NCBI RefSeq assembly: GCF_050436995.1
Contig: NC_134776.1
Location: 20,331,001 to 20,395,000, forward strand
DNA length: 64,000 nucleotides
Origin: Anticarsia gemmatalis
Lineage: Eukaryota > Arthropoda > Insecta > Lepidoptera > Erebidae
Reading direction: 5' to 3'
The notes under the pieces are model-generated. The model saw only the letters and a list, made by a program, of their open reading frames with translations, made no database searches and was not told the origin of the DNA. Positions 48,230 through 59,861 of this stretch are shown piece after piece. A program made the translations under genes and the position numbers. How positions within the stretch are numbered: position 1 is the first letter of the stretch; each line of letters starts with the position of its first letter.

Positions 48230-51025
48230 CGGACTATGTCCTCTTAGGCAGATATATTTAAATGCCTAAGTATCCCTGACTTTTTCTAGTTTGTTGTGAC
48301 ACAAGTCTAAATGACTGAATAGTTCAGACTATGCCTATCTAGGCAGATATATTTAAATGCCTAAGTATCCCTGACTTTTTCTAGTTTGTTGTGACACAAG
48401 TCTAAATGACTGAATAGTTCAGACTCTGCCCATCTAGGCAGATATATTTAAATGCCTAAGTATCCCTGACTTTTTGTAGTTTGTTGTGACACAAGTCTAA
48501 ATGGCTGAATAGTTCAGACTATGTCCTGTTAGGCAGATATATTTAAATGCCTAAGTATCCCTGACTTTTTGTAGTTTGTTGCGGCACAAGTCTAAATGAC
48601 TGAATAGTTCATACTGTGCCCATCTAGGCAGATATATTTAAATGCCTAAGTATCCCTGACTTTTTGTAGTTTGTTGCGGCACAAGTCTAAATGACTGAAT
48701 AGTTCATACTGTGCCCATCTAGGCAGATATATTTAAATGCCTAAGTATCCCTGACTTTTTGTAGTTTGTTGCGGCACAAGTCTAAATGACTGAATAGTTC
48801 AGACTATGTCTATCTAGGCAGATATATTTAAATGCCTAAGTATCCCTGACTTTTTGTAGTTTGTTGTGACACAGGTCTAAATGACTGAATAGTTCAGACT
48901 ATGCCCATCTAGGCAGATATATTTAAATGCCTAAGTATCCCTGACTTTTTGTAGTTTGTTGCGGCACAAGTCTAAATGACTGAATAGTTCAGACTATGCC
49001 CATCTAGGCAGATATATTTAAATGCCTAAGTATCCCTGACTTTTTGTAGTTTGTTGCGGCACAAGTCTAAATGACTGAATAGTTCAGACTATGCCCATCT
49101 AGGCAGACATATTTATGCCTAAGTATCCCTGACTTTTTGTAGTTTGTTGCGGCACAAGTCTAAATGACTGAATAGTTCAGACTATGTCCTGTTAGGCAGA
49201 TATATTTAAATGCCTAAGTATCCCTGACTTTTTGTAGTTTGTTGCGGCACAAGTCTAAATGACTGAATAGTTCATACTGTGCCCATCTAGGCAGATATAT
49301 TTAAATGCCTAAGTATCCCTGACTTTTTGTAGTTTGTTGCGGCACAAGTCTAAATGACTGAATAGTTCATACTGTGCCCATCTAGGCAGATATATTTAAA
49401 TGCCTAAGTATCCCTGACTTTTTGTAGTTTGTTGCGGCACAAGTCTAAATGACTGAATAGTTCAGACTATGTCTATCTAGGCAGATATATTTAAATGCCT
49501 AAGTATCCCTGACTTTTTGTAGTTTGTTGTGACACAGGTCTAAATGACTGAATAGTTCAGACTATGCCCATCTAGGCAGATATATTTAAATGCCTAAGTA
49601 TCCCTGACTTTTTGTAGTTTGTTGCGGCACAAGTCTAAATGACTGAATAGTTCAGACTATGCCCATCTAGGCAGATATATTTAAATGCCTAAGTATCCCT
49701 GACTTTTTGTAGTTTGTTGCGGCACAAGTCTAAATGACTGAATAGTTCAGACTATGCCCATCTAGGCAGACATATTTATGCCTAAGTATCCCTGACTTTT
49801 TGTAGTTTGTTGCGGCACAAGTCTAAATGACTGAATAGTTCAGACTGTGCCCATCTAGGCAGATATATTTAAATGCCTAAGTATCCCTGACTTTTTGTAG
49901 TTTGTTGCGGCACAAGTCTAAATGACTGAATAGTTCAGACTATGCCCATCTAGGCAGACATATTTATGCCTAAGTATCCCTGACTTTTTGTAGTTTGTTG
50001 CGGCACAAGTCTAAATGACTGAATAGTTCAGACTATGCCCATCTAGGCAGACATATTTATGCCTAAGTATCCCTGACTTTTTGTAGTTTGTTGCGACACA
50101 AGTCTAAATGACTGAATAGTTCATACTGTGCCCATCTAGGCAGATATATTTAAATGCCTAAGTATCCCTGACTTTTTGTAGTTTGTTGCGGCACAAGTCT
50201 AAATGACTGAATAGTTCAGACTGTGCCCATCTAGGCAGATATATTTAAATGCCTAAGTATCCCTGACTTTTTGTAGTTTGTTGCGGCACAAGTCTAAATG
50301 ACTGAATAGTTCAGACTATGTCCTGTTAGGCAGATATATTTAAATGCCTAAGTATCCCTGACTTTTTGTAGTTTGTTGCGGCACAAGTCTAAATGACTGA
50401 ATGGTCCGGACTATGTCCTTTTAGGCAGATATATTTAAATGCCTAAGTATCCCTGACTTTTTGTAGTTTGTTGTGACACAAGTCTAAATAACTGAATAGT
50501 TCAGACTATGTCCTCTTAGGCAGATATATTTAAATGCCTAAGTATCCCTGACTTTTTGTAGTTTGTTATGGAACAATTCTAAATGACTGAATAGTTCAGA
50601 CTATGTCTATCTAGGCAGAAATATTTAAATGCCTAGGTATTCCTGGCTTTTTCTAGTTTATTGTGGCATAAGTCTAAATGACTGTATAGTTCAGACTATG
50701 CCCATCTAGGCAAACATATTTATGCCTAATATACCTGGCTTTTTCTAGTTTGTTGTGACACAAATCTTAATGACTTAATTAGTTCAGACTATGTCTATCT
50801 AGGCAGATATATTTAAATGCCTAAGTATCCCTGGCTTTTTCTAGTTTGTTGTGACACAGGTCTAAATGATTGAATAGTTCATACTATGTCCTTTTAGGCA
50901 GATATATTTTAGTGCCTAGGTATCCCTGGCTTTTTCTAGTTTGTTGTGACACAAGTCTTAATGACTTAATTAGTTGAGACTATGTCCATCTAGGCAGACA
51001 TATTTATGCCTAAGTATTCCTGGAT
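48230..51025. repeat. 95-bp satellite array (about 29 units)
   Basis: Consensus parts are AGGCAGATATATTTAAATGC, CTAAGTATCCCTGACTTTTT, GTAGTTTGTTGCGGCACAAG, TCTAAATGACTGAATAGTTC and AGACTATGCCCATCT. Units are contiguous with no spacers. Each contains small inverted pairs (AGGCA/TGCCT, AGTCT/AGACT, TGCC/GGCA). A higher-order block of seven units (about 661 bp, including a 91-bp unit with GACATATTTATGCC) is repeated at about 48521-49181 and 49182-49842. Units at both edges are more diverged, as expected for a homogenised array. On the minus strand the core GTGTCACAACAAACTAGAAA, AAGTCAGGGATACTTAGGCA matches the hairpin module of the 2.4-19 kb array. Confidence 0.92.
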
Positions 51026-51157
51026 GTTTCCTCACTTCTTCAAGTTTATATGATTGTATGGTTCGAATTCTATTCAATGAGTTGTGGCTGAGATCTGGCG
51101 TCTAGAGAATTGTATAACATTTTCAATTATTTATTTATTAAACATCTTTATAACACA

Positions 51158-51380
51158 TAGTTCGCTCAAAGTATACTTCAAAAGCGGGTGTAGAGTGCGT
51201 GAGCGGGATACTAAGCAATTACTTCAGAAATTGATTCAAGATCGGTCAGAATATGGTCGGGTCGGTCGTAGAGGCGAGGATTTTTAGTACGTTTACACTC
51301 TAAGCATCCTGAACCGAATTCTGAAGAAATTGCTTAGGATCCCGCTCACGCACTGTACACTTGCTTTTTTGAGTGAACTA
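51158..51380. mobile_element. MITE with inverted termini
   Basis: TAGTTCGCTCAAA at the left and TTTGAGTGAACTA at the right. Inside, GTGCGTGAGCGGGATACTAA faces TTAGGATCCCGCTCACGCAC and CTTCAGAAATTGATTC faces GAATTCTGAAG. It is 223 bp and non-coding; the 67-codon open frame across it is incidental. Confidence 0.75.
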
Positions 51381-51389
51381 ACAGTTATT

Positions 51390-51990
51390 TAGTTGATGTC
51401 CTACAAAACTGCCGATGCAGTTTGACTGTAGGATCGAAAGCAAACCCGAGTTTGAACTTTGTACGGAAACTCATTATACGGATCAAGTCGAATATAACAG
51501 CTAGTTTAATTTAAAAGAGCTTTGCACACAAACACATTTTTCCATAAGAGTAAGCAGAGACCAGGTAACGACACTAAGTACGATCCTTACAACTTTTCTT
51601 GCTTCGTATACATCCATTCATCTATTGATACAGGATGGGCTAGTTTGATATTTATACAATTGTTTTGCGCTGAAAATACTTGGATACCATTTAATCATGT
51701 CATAAAAAATATAATTTGAAGTATGGGGTCTATACCTAACATGTTATAACTTGTTTTCAATGTCCCTGTATTAAGTGTATTTTACAAGTATTATTCTTTG
51801 CCATAATATATTGTTTTGTACTTCATATTATTACAATTACTAATTAAAGAAAGCTCAATAAGTATCTTTTATAAACTTAGTGTGTATATCATAGTATGTA
51901 AGCCTATGCGATTTCTTGTAACAACAAGCGAATTTTTGTAATGTATATACCAAAGCGAATTGTTTAATATATAAGGAGAATGTAATCATA
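51390..51990. other. intergenic, no feature recognised
   Basis: AT-rich. The open frame at 51522-51719 has no recognisable feature. Confidence 0.5.
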
Positions 51991-52000
51991 AATGACAATA

Positions 52001-52188
52001 GCCACCTTTACACATACACTCTGCCGCACGTTCTTAGGAGCGTGCAGGATTACGCGCGGGAAGGCAGTGCGGTCTTCGCTCGCGATTTTCTTCGCGGGCT
52101 TGACAGATGAGCGCGGTGCGTGGTCTTTCCTTTTCCCATACACTCGCGATTGTTGTTTCATGCGCTATAGTGTGTGTGTAAAGGTGGC
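52001..52188. mobile_element. MITE with TA flanks
   Basis: GCCACCTTTACACATACACT at the left is mirrored by AGTGTGTGTGTAAAGGTGGC at the right, flanked by TA on both sides. The interior is GC-rich (CGCGGGCTTGACAGATGAGC). Confidence 0.75.
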
Positions 52189-52924
52189 TACTGTATGTTG
52201 ATATTAATATAATTATGTGATTGAGTAAAAGTCTAACTTTTGTATTTTTAAACGCATTGAATTAAGATTCTTTTCTCTATAATAATATAATTCTGATCTA
52301 ATGTTAGTCTTAAATAATAAGGTTTGCCAAATATGTATTGAGATACAACCTCTCACATTTTGTCTAGTCTGGTCATTTAAATGTCATAATATGCTGTGCG
52401 AATACACTTTACTTTTAATTATTTTGCGTTTAATGTTTATTTATGCCCTATAGTTGAAAAGGCAGCAAATAAGTATAAAAGAGTGTACAAAGGCGCTTTA
52501 TTTCGCTAAGCTAAATTGTAACGGAGCGACATAGAAAAATATAAAAGCTATGGGCAGATTGCGCCTGTTTTTGCTACTTCCGACAATATATACTCAATTG
52601 CGCCAAGAATGTTAGATGCGTCTTTTCTACTATCGGGGGCAGAATTACTCATGTGATGATGCTTAACTACAAACATTATATTATCGAGTTTGCATTGCCA
52701 GCAACGAAGTATAGTGTAAGCTAAATAATAAGTTAGTTATAAGTGCGAATTTATATAATCTTTGATTGTCAGTGATGCTATCCGTTCAATAAACGGTATT
52801 TTTTTATCTTATTCTGGTGGTTTTGATGTCAATCCCTTAACCCTATTAATGTGTAGGTACATCACTGAACTAACTATTGCTTGCGTTTAAGTACACTTTC
52901 ACACTAATTATTAAAATCTAATCA

Positions 52925-53030
52925 CACACTTATGATAGTCGTAACATTTACTGAATCTAAGCTCGATAAGGGGGTAACTTAGTGCCTTATGAGAAGAGTT
53001 AGCAAGAAACTCACGGCCATTCTTCACCAC
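52925..53030. repeat. dispersed repeat with CCTTATGAGAAG, copy 1
   Basis: ATGATAGTCGTAACATTTAC, GTGCCTTATGAGAAG and GTTAGCAAGAAACTCACG recur, altered, at about 63450-63545. This combination is a common repeat tail in Lepidoptera. The family name is uncertain. Confidence 0.55.
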
Positions 53031-53151
53031 TAACATGAATTTACTAAAGAATTGGTTTATATTAAAATATTTGAGGCAGAACTGGTAGTTAATAGTGCCA
53101 TAAGTCATGACGCTAAGACATGTGACAATGTGACCTGAGTTTCATCACCAA

Positions 53152-53399
53152 CTAGCAGACCCGCGCAACTTCGCTTGCGTCACATAAGAGAATCATAATT
53201 GTCCCCGTTTTTGTAACATTTTTCAGTGGTACTCTGCTCCTATAGGTCGTAGCGTGATGATATATAGCCTATAGCCTTCCTCGATAAATGGGCTATCTAA
53301 CACTGAAAGAATTTTACAAATCGGACCAGTAGTTCCCGATATTAGCGCGTTCAAACAAACAAACAAACAAACTCTTCAGCTTTATAATATTAGTATAGA
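53152..53399 (-). mobile_element. non-autonomous Helitron
   Basis: Minus strand: TCTATACTAATATTATAAAG start, GCGCGGGTCTGCTAG end, with the terminal hairpin (CGCAAGCGAAGTTGCG). It is nearly full length (248 bp). Confidence 0.85.
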
Positions 53400-53575
53400 T
53401 GATGATTATATTACACAAATAAAGTCACATCTCTTTCAGACCACACAGATCTATGTGCTGTCTAAGTCCTTTTTTCCGCTAATCCTTTTAAAGTGGCGCC
53501 AGGGGTCCGTACTGAAAAAAGGTTGGAACACCCTGTTCTAGATAATTTTGGTTCTAGCGTCACGTCGTCAAATTA

Positions 53576-53843
53576 TCTATACTAATATAATAAAGCTGAA
53601 GAGTTTGTTTGTTTGTTTGTTTGTTTGTTTGTTTGTTTGAACGCGCTAATCTCAGGAACTACGGGTCCGATTTGAAAAATTCTTTCAGTGTTAGATAGCC
53701 CATTTATCGAGGAAGGCTATAGGCTATATAACATCACGCTACGGTCATTAGGAGCGGAGCAGCAACGAAAAATGTTACAAAAACGGGGAAAATTTTGAAC
53801 CATTCTCTTAGGTGACGCAAGCGAAGTTGCGCGGGTCAGCTAG
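53576..53843 (+). mobile_element. non-autonomous Helitron
   Basis: TCTATACTAATATAATAAAG start, GCGCGGGTCAGCTAG end, flanked by A at the left and T at the right, as expected for Helitron insertion. It has a (GTTT)n run near the 5' end and lies 177 bp from an inverted copy. Confidence 0.87.
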
Positions 53844-54222
53844 TGTATGATAATTAGGCATACTGGTATTAAGAAAGTGTCCTAGTTTTATCAACTATTG
53901 TAATAAATAGTTTCATATCTCATCTATTCCTCTATAAAGCTAATAACTTGAGTTGCATACACAAGTGCTGTGCTAACCTGAACGCTGTAACAAGATTGTT
54001 TTCTTACCTCACATGACTATACCAAAATTAATAAAACAACGACACTTCATTTACACCATAAAATAGGAGGGTATAGATAGATCAATTGAAAGATAGATAG
54101 AGTATAGATAAGGCTACGAGCTGAGTTAAATATCAGTTAAAGAAGACGTCTAACCAGGTATCCATATTATTACTCCCTGATAAAACCATATGTTAGGAGC
54201 ACATGCCAACAGATATGTGATA

Positions 54223-54469
54223 CTAGCTGACCCGCGCAACTTCGCTTGCGTGACATAAGAGAGAATGGTTCAACATTTTCCCCGTTTTTGTAACATTTTT
54301 TACTGGTACTCTCCTATTGGTCGTAGCGCGATGATATATAGCCTATAGCCTTCCTCGATAAATGGGCTATCTAACACTGAAAGAATTTTTCAAATCGGAC
54401 CAGTAGTTCCCGAGATTAGCGCGTTCAAACAAACAAACAAACTCTTCAGCTTTATAATATTAGTATAGA
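54223..54469 (-). mobile_element. non-autonomous Helitron
   Basis: Full-length family member on the minus strand (TCTATACTAATATT...GGTCAGCTAG) between A and T. A six-base gap is present in the ACTCTCCTATTGG region compared with siblings. Confidence 0.85.
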
Positions 54470-54479
54470 TTATGAATAA

Positions 54480-55800
54480 TATAAAGTAGTAGTTAAAATG
54501 GTTAGCAACAAAACGAGGGTTAGCTTGGGAACCTTTTGTTAGTTATTATTTGAATGCTGCAAACATAAAAGATAGATTTAAAATATACTTCATTTAATCC
54601 TTTAAGAATAAACAGGATTTTGTTAAGTATGTAACAGTAGTTATTCAGTCTTCCAAACCCACCGACAAAAGGTTTTGTATAATTGTTATTATAAAAGCTT
54701 TCTGTGGCCGTTTTTTTAACAATACGAGATTGAACCGACAACCTGAAATTTCATATCTTTTATCAAAAGCGGTGCAGATCTTTTGATATTTATCGTCTTT
54801 AAAGAATCTCCATGTAAGTATTTATTTGATAAACCGGCGTATGGCTTTATAAAATGCCACCCTTCTGTCCCTATGTGTCTGCCATCTGGCTATACAGTTA
54901 AAAGGAGTCGACGGCATAGTAACAAATATAATACGTCTCCTAAATGCATTTTATTATTGTTGGTACTGTAATTGGACGTTGGGCAGCTGCGAGATTGAAT
55001 GGACCAACGCTCCCCTGAATTAATGGTCCGGTAATTTTGAAAACATGAACTCTTTTGTACGCATTATGCACATTTTACTCTCCTTGCGAATTAGTATAAA
55101 AAATGTATCGCACGTGTGACCCAAATACTGGATTGAAAGTATCTGATGTTTTCTAGAACACACAAAGGATCATGCGAGAGTTGGTCGTTGGCTGAGCCAG
55201 ACTGGTTGAGACTTTCAACTGCCGCCGAGTTACGTTGATGAAAAGGTAAGGAAATAAAGGCATTAAGCAAGTAATGCAATGCGATAGTACAGAAGTTGTA
55301 GGTTGTCGTTTTAGGCTTAGGTACTTACTTAGGGCTGAGCGATTCACAGCGAATTATATCTACTTGAGATCGTAGGCAATTTTTTTTTAAACATTATTAT
55401 ATTTGATAGTTGTCGGATTCGATAGTTATATGATTAGTTATATGTAGATGTTTTGTCATATAGGTAAATGAACTACAATAACGAATAGGAGAAAACAGTC
55501 CGAACTTATTTATTTACCGTAGGAGTCAACTTGATACCTACGGCAGGATTAGTCGGGCTACTCAAAGGTATTTGATAGGACATAACCCCTGTTATAGGTG
55601 TCAATAAACAATTTGAACACAAGCAGGTGTTTTAGAAAATAAACTAAACATAGACCTAGCGCAGATGATTCTCGATTTACTGATTTACCAACGTAGCGCG
55701 GTTGACTATTCTGCCACAGGCGACCGAAGCGCCAGCTTTCGACGCCGCACCCTGTAGTTCTTTCCAAGTGGACCTTAAAATCTTTGATTATGTTGTGCGA
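54480..55800. other. intergenic, no gene recognised
   Basis: Several short open frames (54520-54741, 55153-55347, 55558-55767) lack known motifs. The part at 55640-55790 (GTAGTTCTTTCCAAGTGGAC) is similar to 20800-20850 and belongs to a dispersed repeat. Confidence 0.5.
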
Positions 55801-55804
55801 CTAT

Positions 55805-55948
55805 CCCCCGGTTTCTGAGTGCATTTAGCGGTAGTTTATCTATTCAATATCGTTTTTCATGAGTTTCATGTTCATGTTTCAGTTTTGTATGAGTTTCAAT
55901 GCTATTGAATAGATAAAGTACCACTAAATGTACCTCAGAAACCGGGGG
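55805..55948. mobile_element. Harbinger-like MITE, full length
   Basis: CCCCCGGTTTCTGAGTGCAT at the left and ATGTACCTCAGAAACCGGGGG-type end at the right, with GCGGTAGTTTATCTATTCAA mirrored inside. TAT flanks both sides. Same family as 11247-11365 and the fragment at 19410. Confidence 0.8.
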
Positions 55949-56073
55949 TATATAGGCTTATAATAATAGTGCCGTCATTTAGCCGGGGAAAAGAGAAAAA
56001 TAAATATAAGAAATAAATAATTATAATGTTTAAGCGACATAGTTCAAGTTGTTTGGAGGCACCTATCTTTATA

Positions 56074-56370
56074 CAACGTGTCCCAAAACTCAACGTCAAA
56101 ACGAAAACCTGAGCTAGGCCGAGTTGTGTTGGCTCTCAAAAAGTAATTAAAAAAAATCTATCTCGTGTAGTTTAAAAATGACAACCATTTTTGTAAAATT
56201 GCCACCCTCTGATGAGTTTAGTCTACTGTGGCAACAAATGACTTCTTTTCTAGTTCTTTTTTTATGTGGAGTATTCTTAAGTAACGCTCCTACAAAATTC
56301 AATTCATTATTTGCACACAACTCGGCCTTGCTCAGGTTTTCGTTTTGACGTTGAGTTTTGGGACACGTTG
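56074..56370. mobile_element. MITE with about 50-bp inverted termini
   Basis: CAACGTGTCCCAAAACTCAA, CGTCAAAACGAAAACCTGAG at the left is mirrored by CTCAGGTTTTCGTTTTGACG, TTGAGTTTTGGGACACGTTG at the right. TATA flanks both ends. It is 297 bp and has no gene. Confidence 0.85.
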
Positions 56371-57291
56371 TATATATTTTACCAAATCTGACTTATAAAT
56401 CGCTTTTCATAGCAAAAAGATGCTAATTTTTGACAGCAATAACCGTCCAATCTATGCAATAACAGTCAGAGGTTGTCTAACCCACTTATCGTAAGTATAT
56501 TGAACGCTGAGCGATATAATATCTACGTCATAATACAACTATCTTCAGTGATGTCTAGATTGGACTATACCATTAAGTTATCGACAACTTAGGAACTACA
56601 TTATCGATACGTTTAATCTAGGTAATAAGGTAATATTAGGTTTGACTTGATGAGACAGAACATTAAAAAAAAAATATACGATAAACAGACGCACTATTAA
56701 ACTTATTTTGCTCCATTCACTCTCATATACATCTACTATTACCGCCAGCAATATTTACCTATATAACTATTTTACCAGAAGTATGATTCAAAAGAACATC
56801 AACTGTATCGTTAAAACCTTTATGTTATAACTTTTTCTTGTTGATATAACCATTTAAAATGCGCACGCCCTATACAAGAATAGATACAAACTATGACGTC
56901 ATATTGCTTAGATCGCCGACTATATAATCAGCAATAATGGATAAACTATACTCTCTTTTATTGCACAAAGGTATACTTGATATACGAAATATCATTATTG
57001 ATTCGGATCATTAAACATTCTATGTGTGATATACTTTTTACCTAATAAAGATTTAAGAAAAGCCTATTTGTTTTCAACTTTATCCAACCTTGTATCTAAG
57101 TATTATTTTTATCAATATTATTATCTAAAATACATGTCTAATTTTGTGTTCTATATGACTGCCTGAATTGAACTTTTTTTACCTAGGTAAGTATACTAAA
57201 TATAACCTATACAACTTGTTTATTTCGTTTAGGCACTTGTGGTTAGGGTTTAGGGGTTAAGTATTAAATTTATTTTTACATAGAAGCTTAC

Positions 57292-57297
57292 TTTATT
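57292..57297 (-). terminator. polyadenylation signal of the transporter gene
   Basis: TTTATT on the + strand (AATAAA on the minus strand) lies about 210 bp past the stop codon. A second one is at 57269-57274. Confidence 0.45.
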
Positions 57298-57504
57298 AAT
57301 TCTTGAAGTCAAAAATATATGAACATTATACAAAGCTAGTTAGTACAGACTCAGTCATTCTTTTAAATATTAAGTACATAGTTGCACACGTTGAAGTAAA
57401 GATTTTAAAGTGGGGTATTGTAAATAGTTCTACTAGTATCTATCTTCAGTAAGCGCTCTAATGCGTGTCAAAATAATTGACTGCTTGAAAACAGTTACTA
57501 TAAT

Positions 57505-59809
57505 TTATTGACTTGATGGTACAGTTGCTACATCTTTACCGCTTTTTTCATCTTTCTTCTTATACAACGAATCTTCAATATCTTGCAATGTTCTTCCATT
57601 AGTTTCTGGTAGTAAAATACTCAAGAGCACACCGGCAATAAGCGCAGAAAACCCGAATTTGGCAAACAACGCCGTTGTGCCGTATCTGTTCATAATCTCA
57701 GGCGTAATAAAAACAGAAATGGACAACAAACTGAAAGATATTGCTGTACTTAAACCAGACGCTAATCCACGCACTTTGGTCGGAAATATTTCGGCGACGA
57801 ATGACCACGTCATTCCACTTAACGCAGTCGCAAACATTATGTATGTTACCATGAGGGTCACGGGCAACCACACAAGCCCTTCTGGGTTTATGCACAAGTA
57901 AATAATTAAGGCTATTAATAAAAACCCAGTGCTCAAACAACACACCAAGTAAGAAGGTTTCCTAGGAAAGCGCTGAGCAAGTGCACACATTATCACTGTG
58001 GTTACTATCCTCATAGAATCAGTTACCATGATCAGCATGAATGAATCAACACCAGAAAATGTCTTCTCGAATATATCTTCGGCGTAGAAAGATATAGTAT
58101 TTCCACCGCTCCACTGAAATGATATAAATAAGAGGAATACAATGGCCATAGATTTCATAAACGGTTTACTACAAACTGTATTCGCCATGTCCTTGACGGA
58201 AAACTTGTCTTCTTCCTTCCTGCTAGTCTCAAGTACTTTAGCCAGTTCTTTCTCTGACTTCTCACTATTTCCTCTGAATAATCTAAATGACTCCACACCT
58301 TCCTCAGTTTTTCCTTTCGCAAGAAGCCACAATGGACTCTCTTTTACGAACATCAGTATCACCACATTTATGATATTCGGTATTGAAAATAAAAAGCAGG
58401 CAGTTTTCCAGTGAACACATTTTTCTAAGGCGTGGCTGATTAAGATTCCTAAGTGTGCGGCTGCAGAGAGACAGAACAAGGCGATGGGTCTGTACTGGGG
58501 CTCGGTTAGTTCTCCAACGTAGACTACTGTGGTTGGTCTTACGAATCCCACGCAGACGCCGGTGATGAATCTCCCGACCAGCATCTGTGTGCTGTTGGTC
58601 GAGAAGCCTGTGATGACCCAGCCTATAATGAAAGGCAAGACCAGGGTGATCTGGGCCATTTTCCTCCCAATCCTGTCGCTCAAGTTTCCGGCGAAGACAC
58701 AGCTTATGATTGCTGCCAACGGAACGGTAGAAGCTGAAATATAAGAAGAGATAGCTATAATATTTTCATTAGCGACATGTTCTTTATAATTAAACTAGCT
58801 GACCCGCGCAACTTTGCTTGCGTTACATAAGAGAAATGGGTCATAAATTTCCCCGTTTTTGTTACATTTTTTGTTACTACTCCACTCCTTATTGTCGTAA
58901 CATAGCGTTATATAGCAAGCCTTTATCAATAAGTAGGCTATCCAAGAGTATACTAATCTTTCAATGCGTACCAGTAGTTCCTGAGGTTAGCGCGTTCGAT
59001 GAAACAAACTCTACAATTTTATTATATTAGTATAGATACTAATACAATCTATAGTTAAACTATCAATAGGTGAGTGAAAAATGAATTGATATACTATGCA
59101 TAGTTTAGAAGGGTTCCACTGCTCGTTAACAGTAAGTTATCTACTAGTAGGTTATTGGGTAAACATACCAATCCAGGAGTCATATCTCATATCATAGGAG
59201 AAGTTGGGGTCATTCTTCAGCTGCGGCGTCAACACAGCCGTGAAGCCTAGCGTCTGGCCCATTGATATCGTCAGCATAAATGCCGCTACTGACGCGAAAA
59301 CCTGTGATACGAAATAAAAGTATTTGTTAACTTTATTTTATTTTACATAGGAAGACCAACAGTACATAATCTTAAATATAGAAATTACATAGCACACTGA
59401 TGTCTTTACCGTATGTAAGTAAAATTGTATACTCGTAATGTCGAAATTTATTCCCTAATTGCCATAGTATGTTGACAAAATGGAGTTGGCCAGCTTGGTG
59501 GACTCAAAGCCTAACCCCTCCCTCATTACGGGAGGAGACCCTTGCCCAGCAGTGGGACATTAATGGGTTAAATTTATTTATTTATTATACGTATGTATAC
59601 GTACGGGATACGTGCCGACGCCACCAAGGCGTCTTAGAGAGGCAGGGCTCTTATACCATTTTTTAGAAAACTCAGAAAAATATGTACATGTACAGTTGTA
59701 ATAGATATATAAATAATAGAGATATATATAGAAATACCTGTCTGTATATATGGGCGGATTGCTCCCAATGACTCGGCACCGCTCCGTTGACCACATTGAT
59801 GATGGCCAT
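57505..59809 (-). CDS. MFS sugar transporter, Tret1-like (3 coding exons)
   Basis: Coding exons on the minus strand: 59809-59738 (start MAIINVVNGAVPSHWEQ), 59301-59169 (VFASVAAFMLTISMGQ...), 58733-57505 (ending VPSSQ). Junctions keep frame (phase 0, then phase 1) and total 477 residues, the normal length for the family. Twelve membrane segments are expected. Visible signatures are GNLSDRIGRK (loop 2-3 motif), GRFITGVCVGF, EPQYRPIA, KESPLWLLAKGK, FQWSGGNTISFYAEDIF, AEIFPTKVRGLASG and LPETNGRTLQDIE. These fit the facilitated trehalose/hexose transporters (SLC2-like) that are numerous in insects; the substrate cannot be told from sequence. The protein should sit in the plasma membrane. Intron 2 holds a Helitron and intron 1 a LINE tail. 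An acceptor TTCCACAG at 59862 shows a further 5'UTR exon upstream. Confidence 0.92.
58795..59036 (-). mobile_element. non-autonomous Helitron in an intron of the transporter gene
   Basis: CTAGCTGACCCGCGCAACTT at one end and TTATATTAGTATAGA at the other. It is more diverged than its siblings (ACTTTGCTTGCGTTACAT). It has the same strand as the host gene. Confidence 0.8.
59480..59585 (+). mobile_element. LINE/SINE 3' tail in intron 1 of the transporter gene
   Basis: GAGTTGGCCAGCTTGGTGGA, GGGAGGAGACCCTTGCCCAG, CAGTGGGACATTAATGGG, followed by an AT-rich tail. It is homologous to 19529-19637 in the opposite orientation. Confidence 0.75.
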
Positions 59810-59861
59810 GCTTATTCCAGTTTATAATCTTTACATCTTCAGCGAAACTGCACGTGATTTT
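59810..59861 (-). other. 5'UTR exon part of the transporter gene
   Basis: From acceptor ATTCCACAG (minus strand) to the start codon. No upstream ATG is present in this part. The first, more distal, UTR exon and promoter could not be located in the following 4 kb. Confidence 0.55.

Noticed and set aside
48230..51025. Array resembling CRISPR repeats
   Set aside because: The whole 95-bp unit is conserved with no unique spacers, and the genome is eukaryotic.
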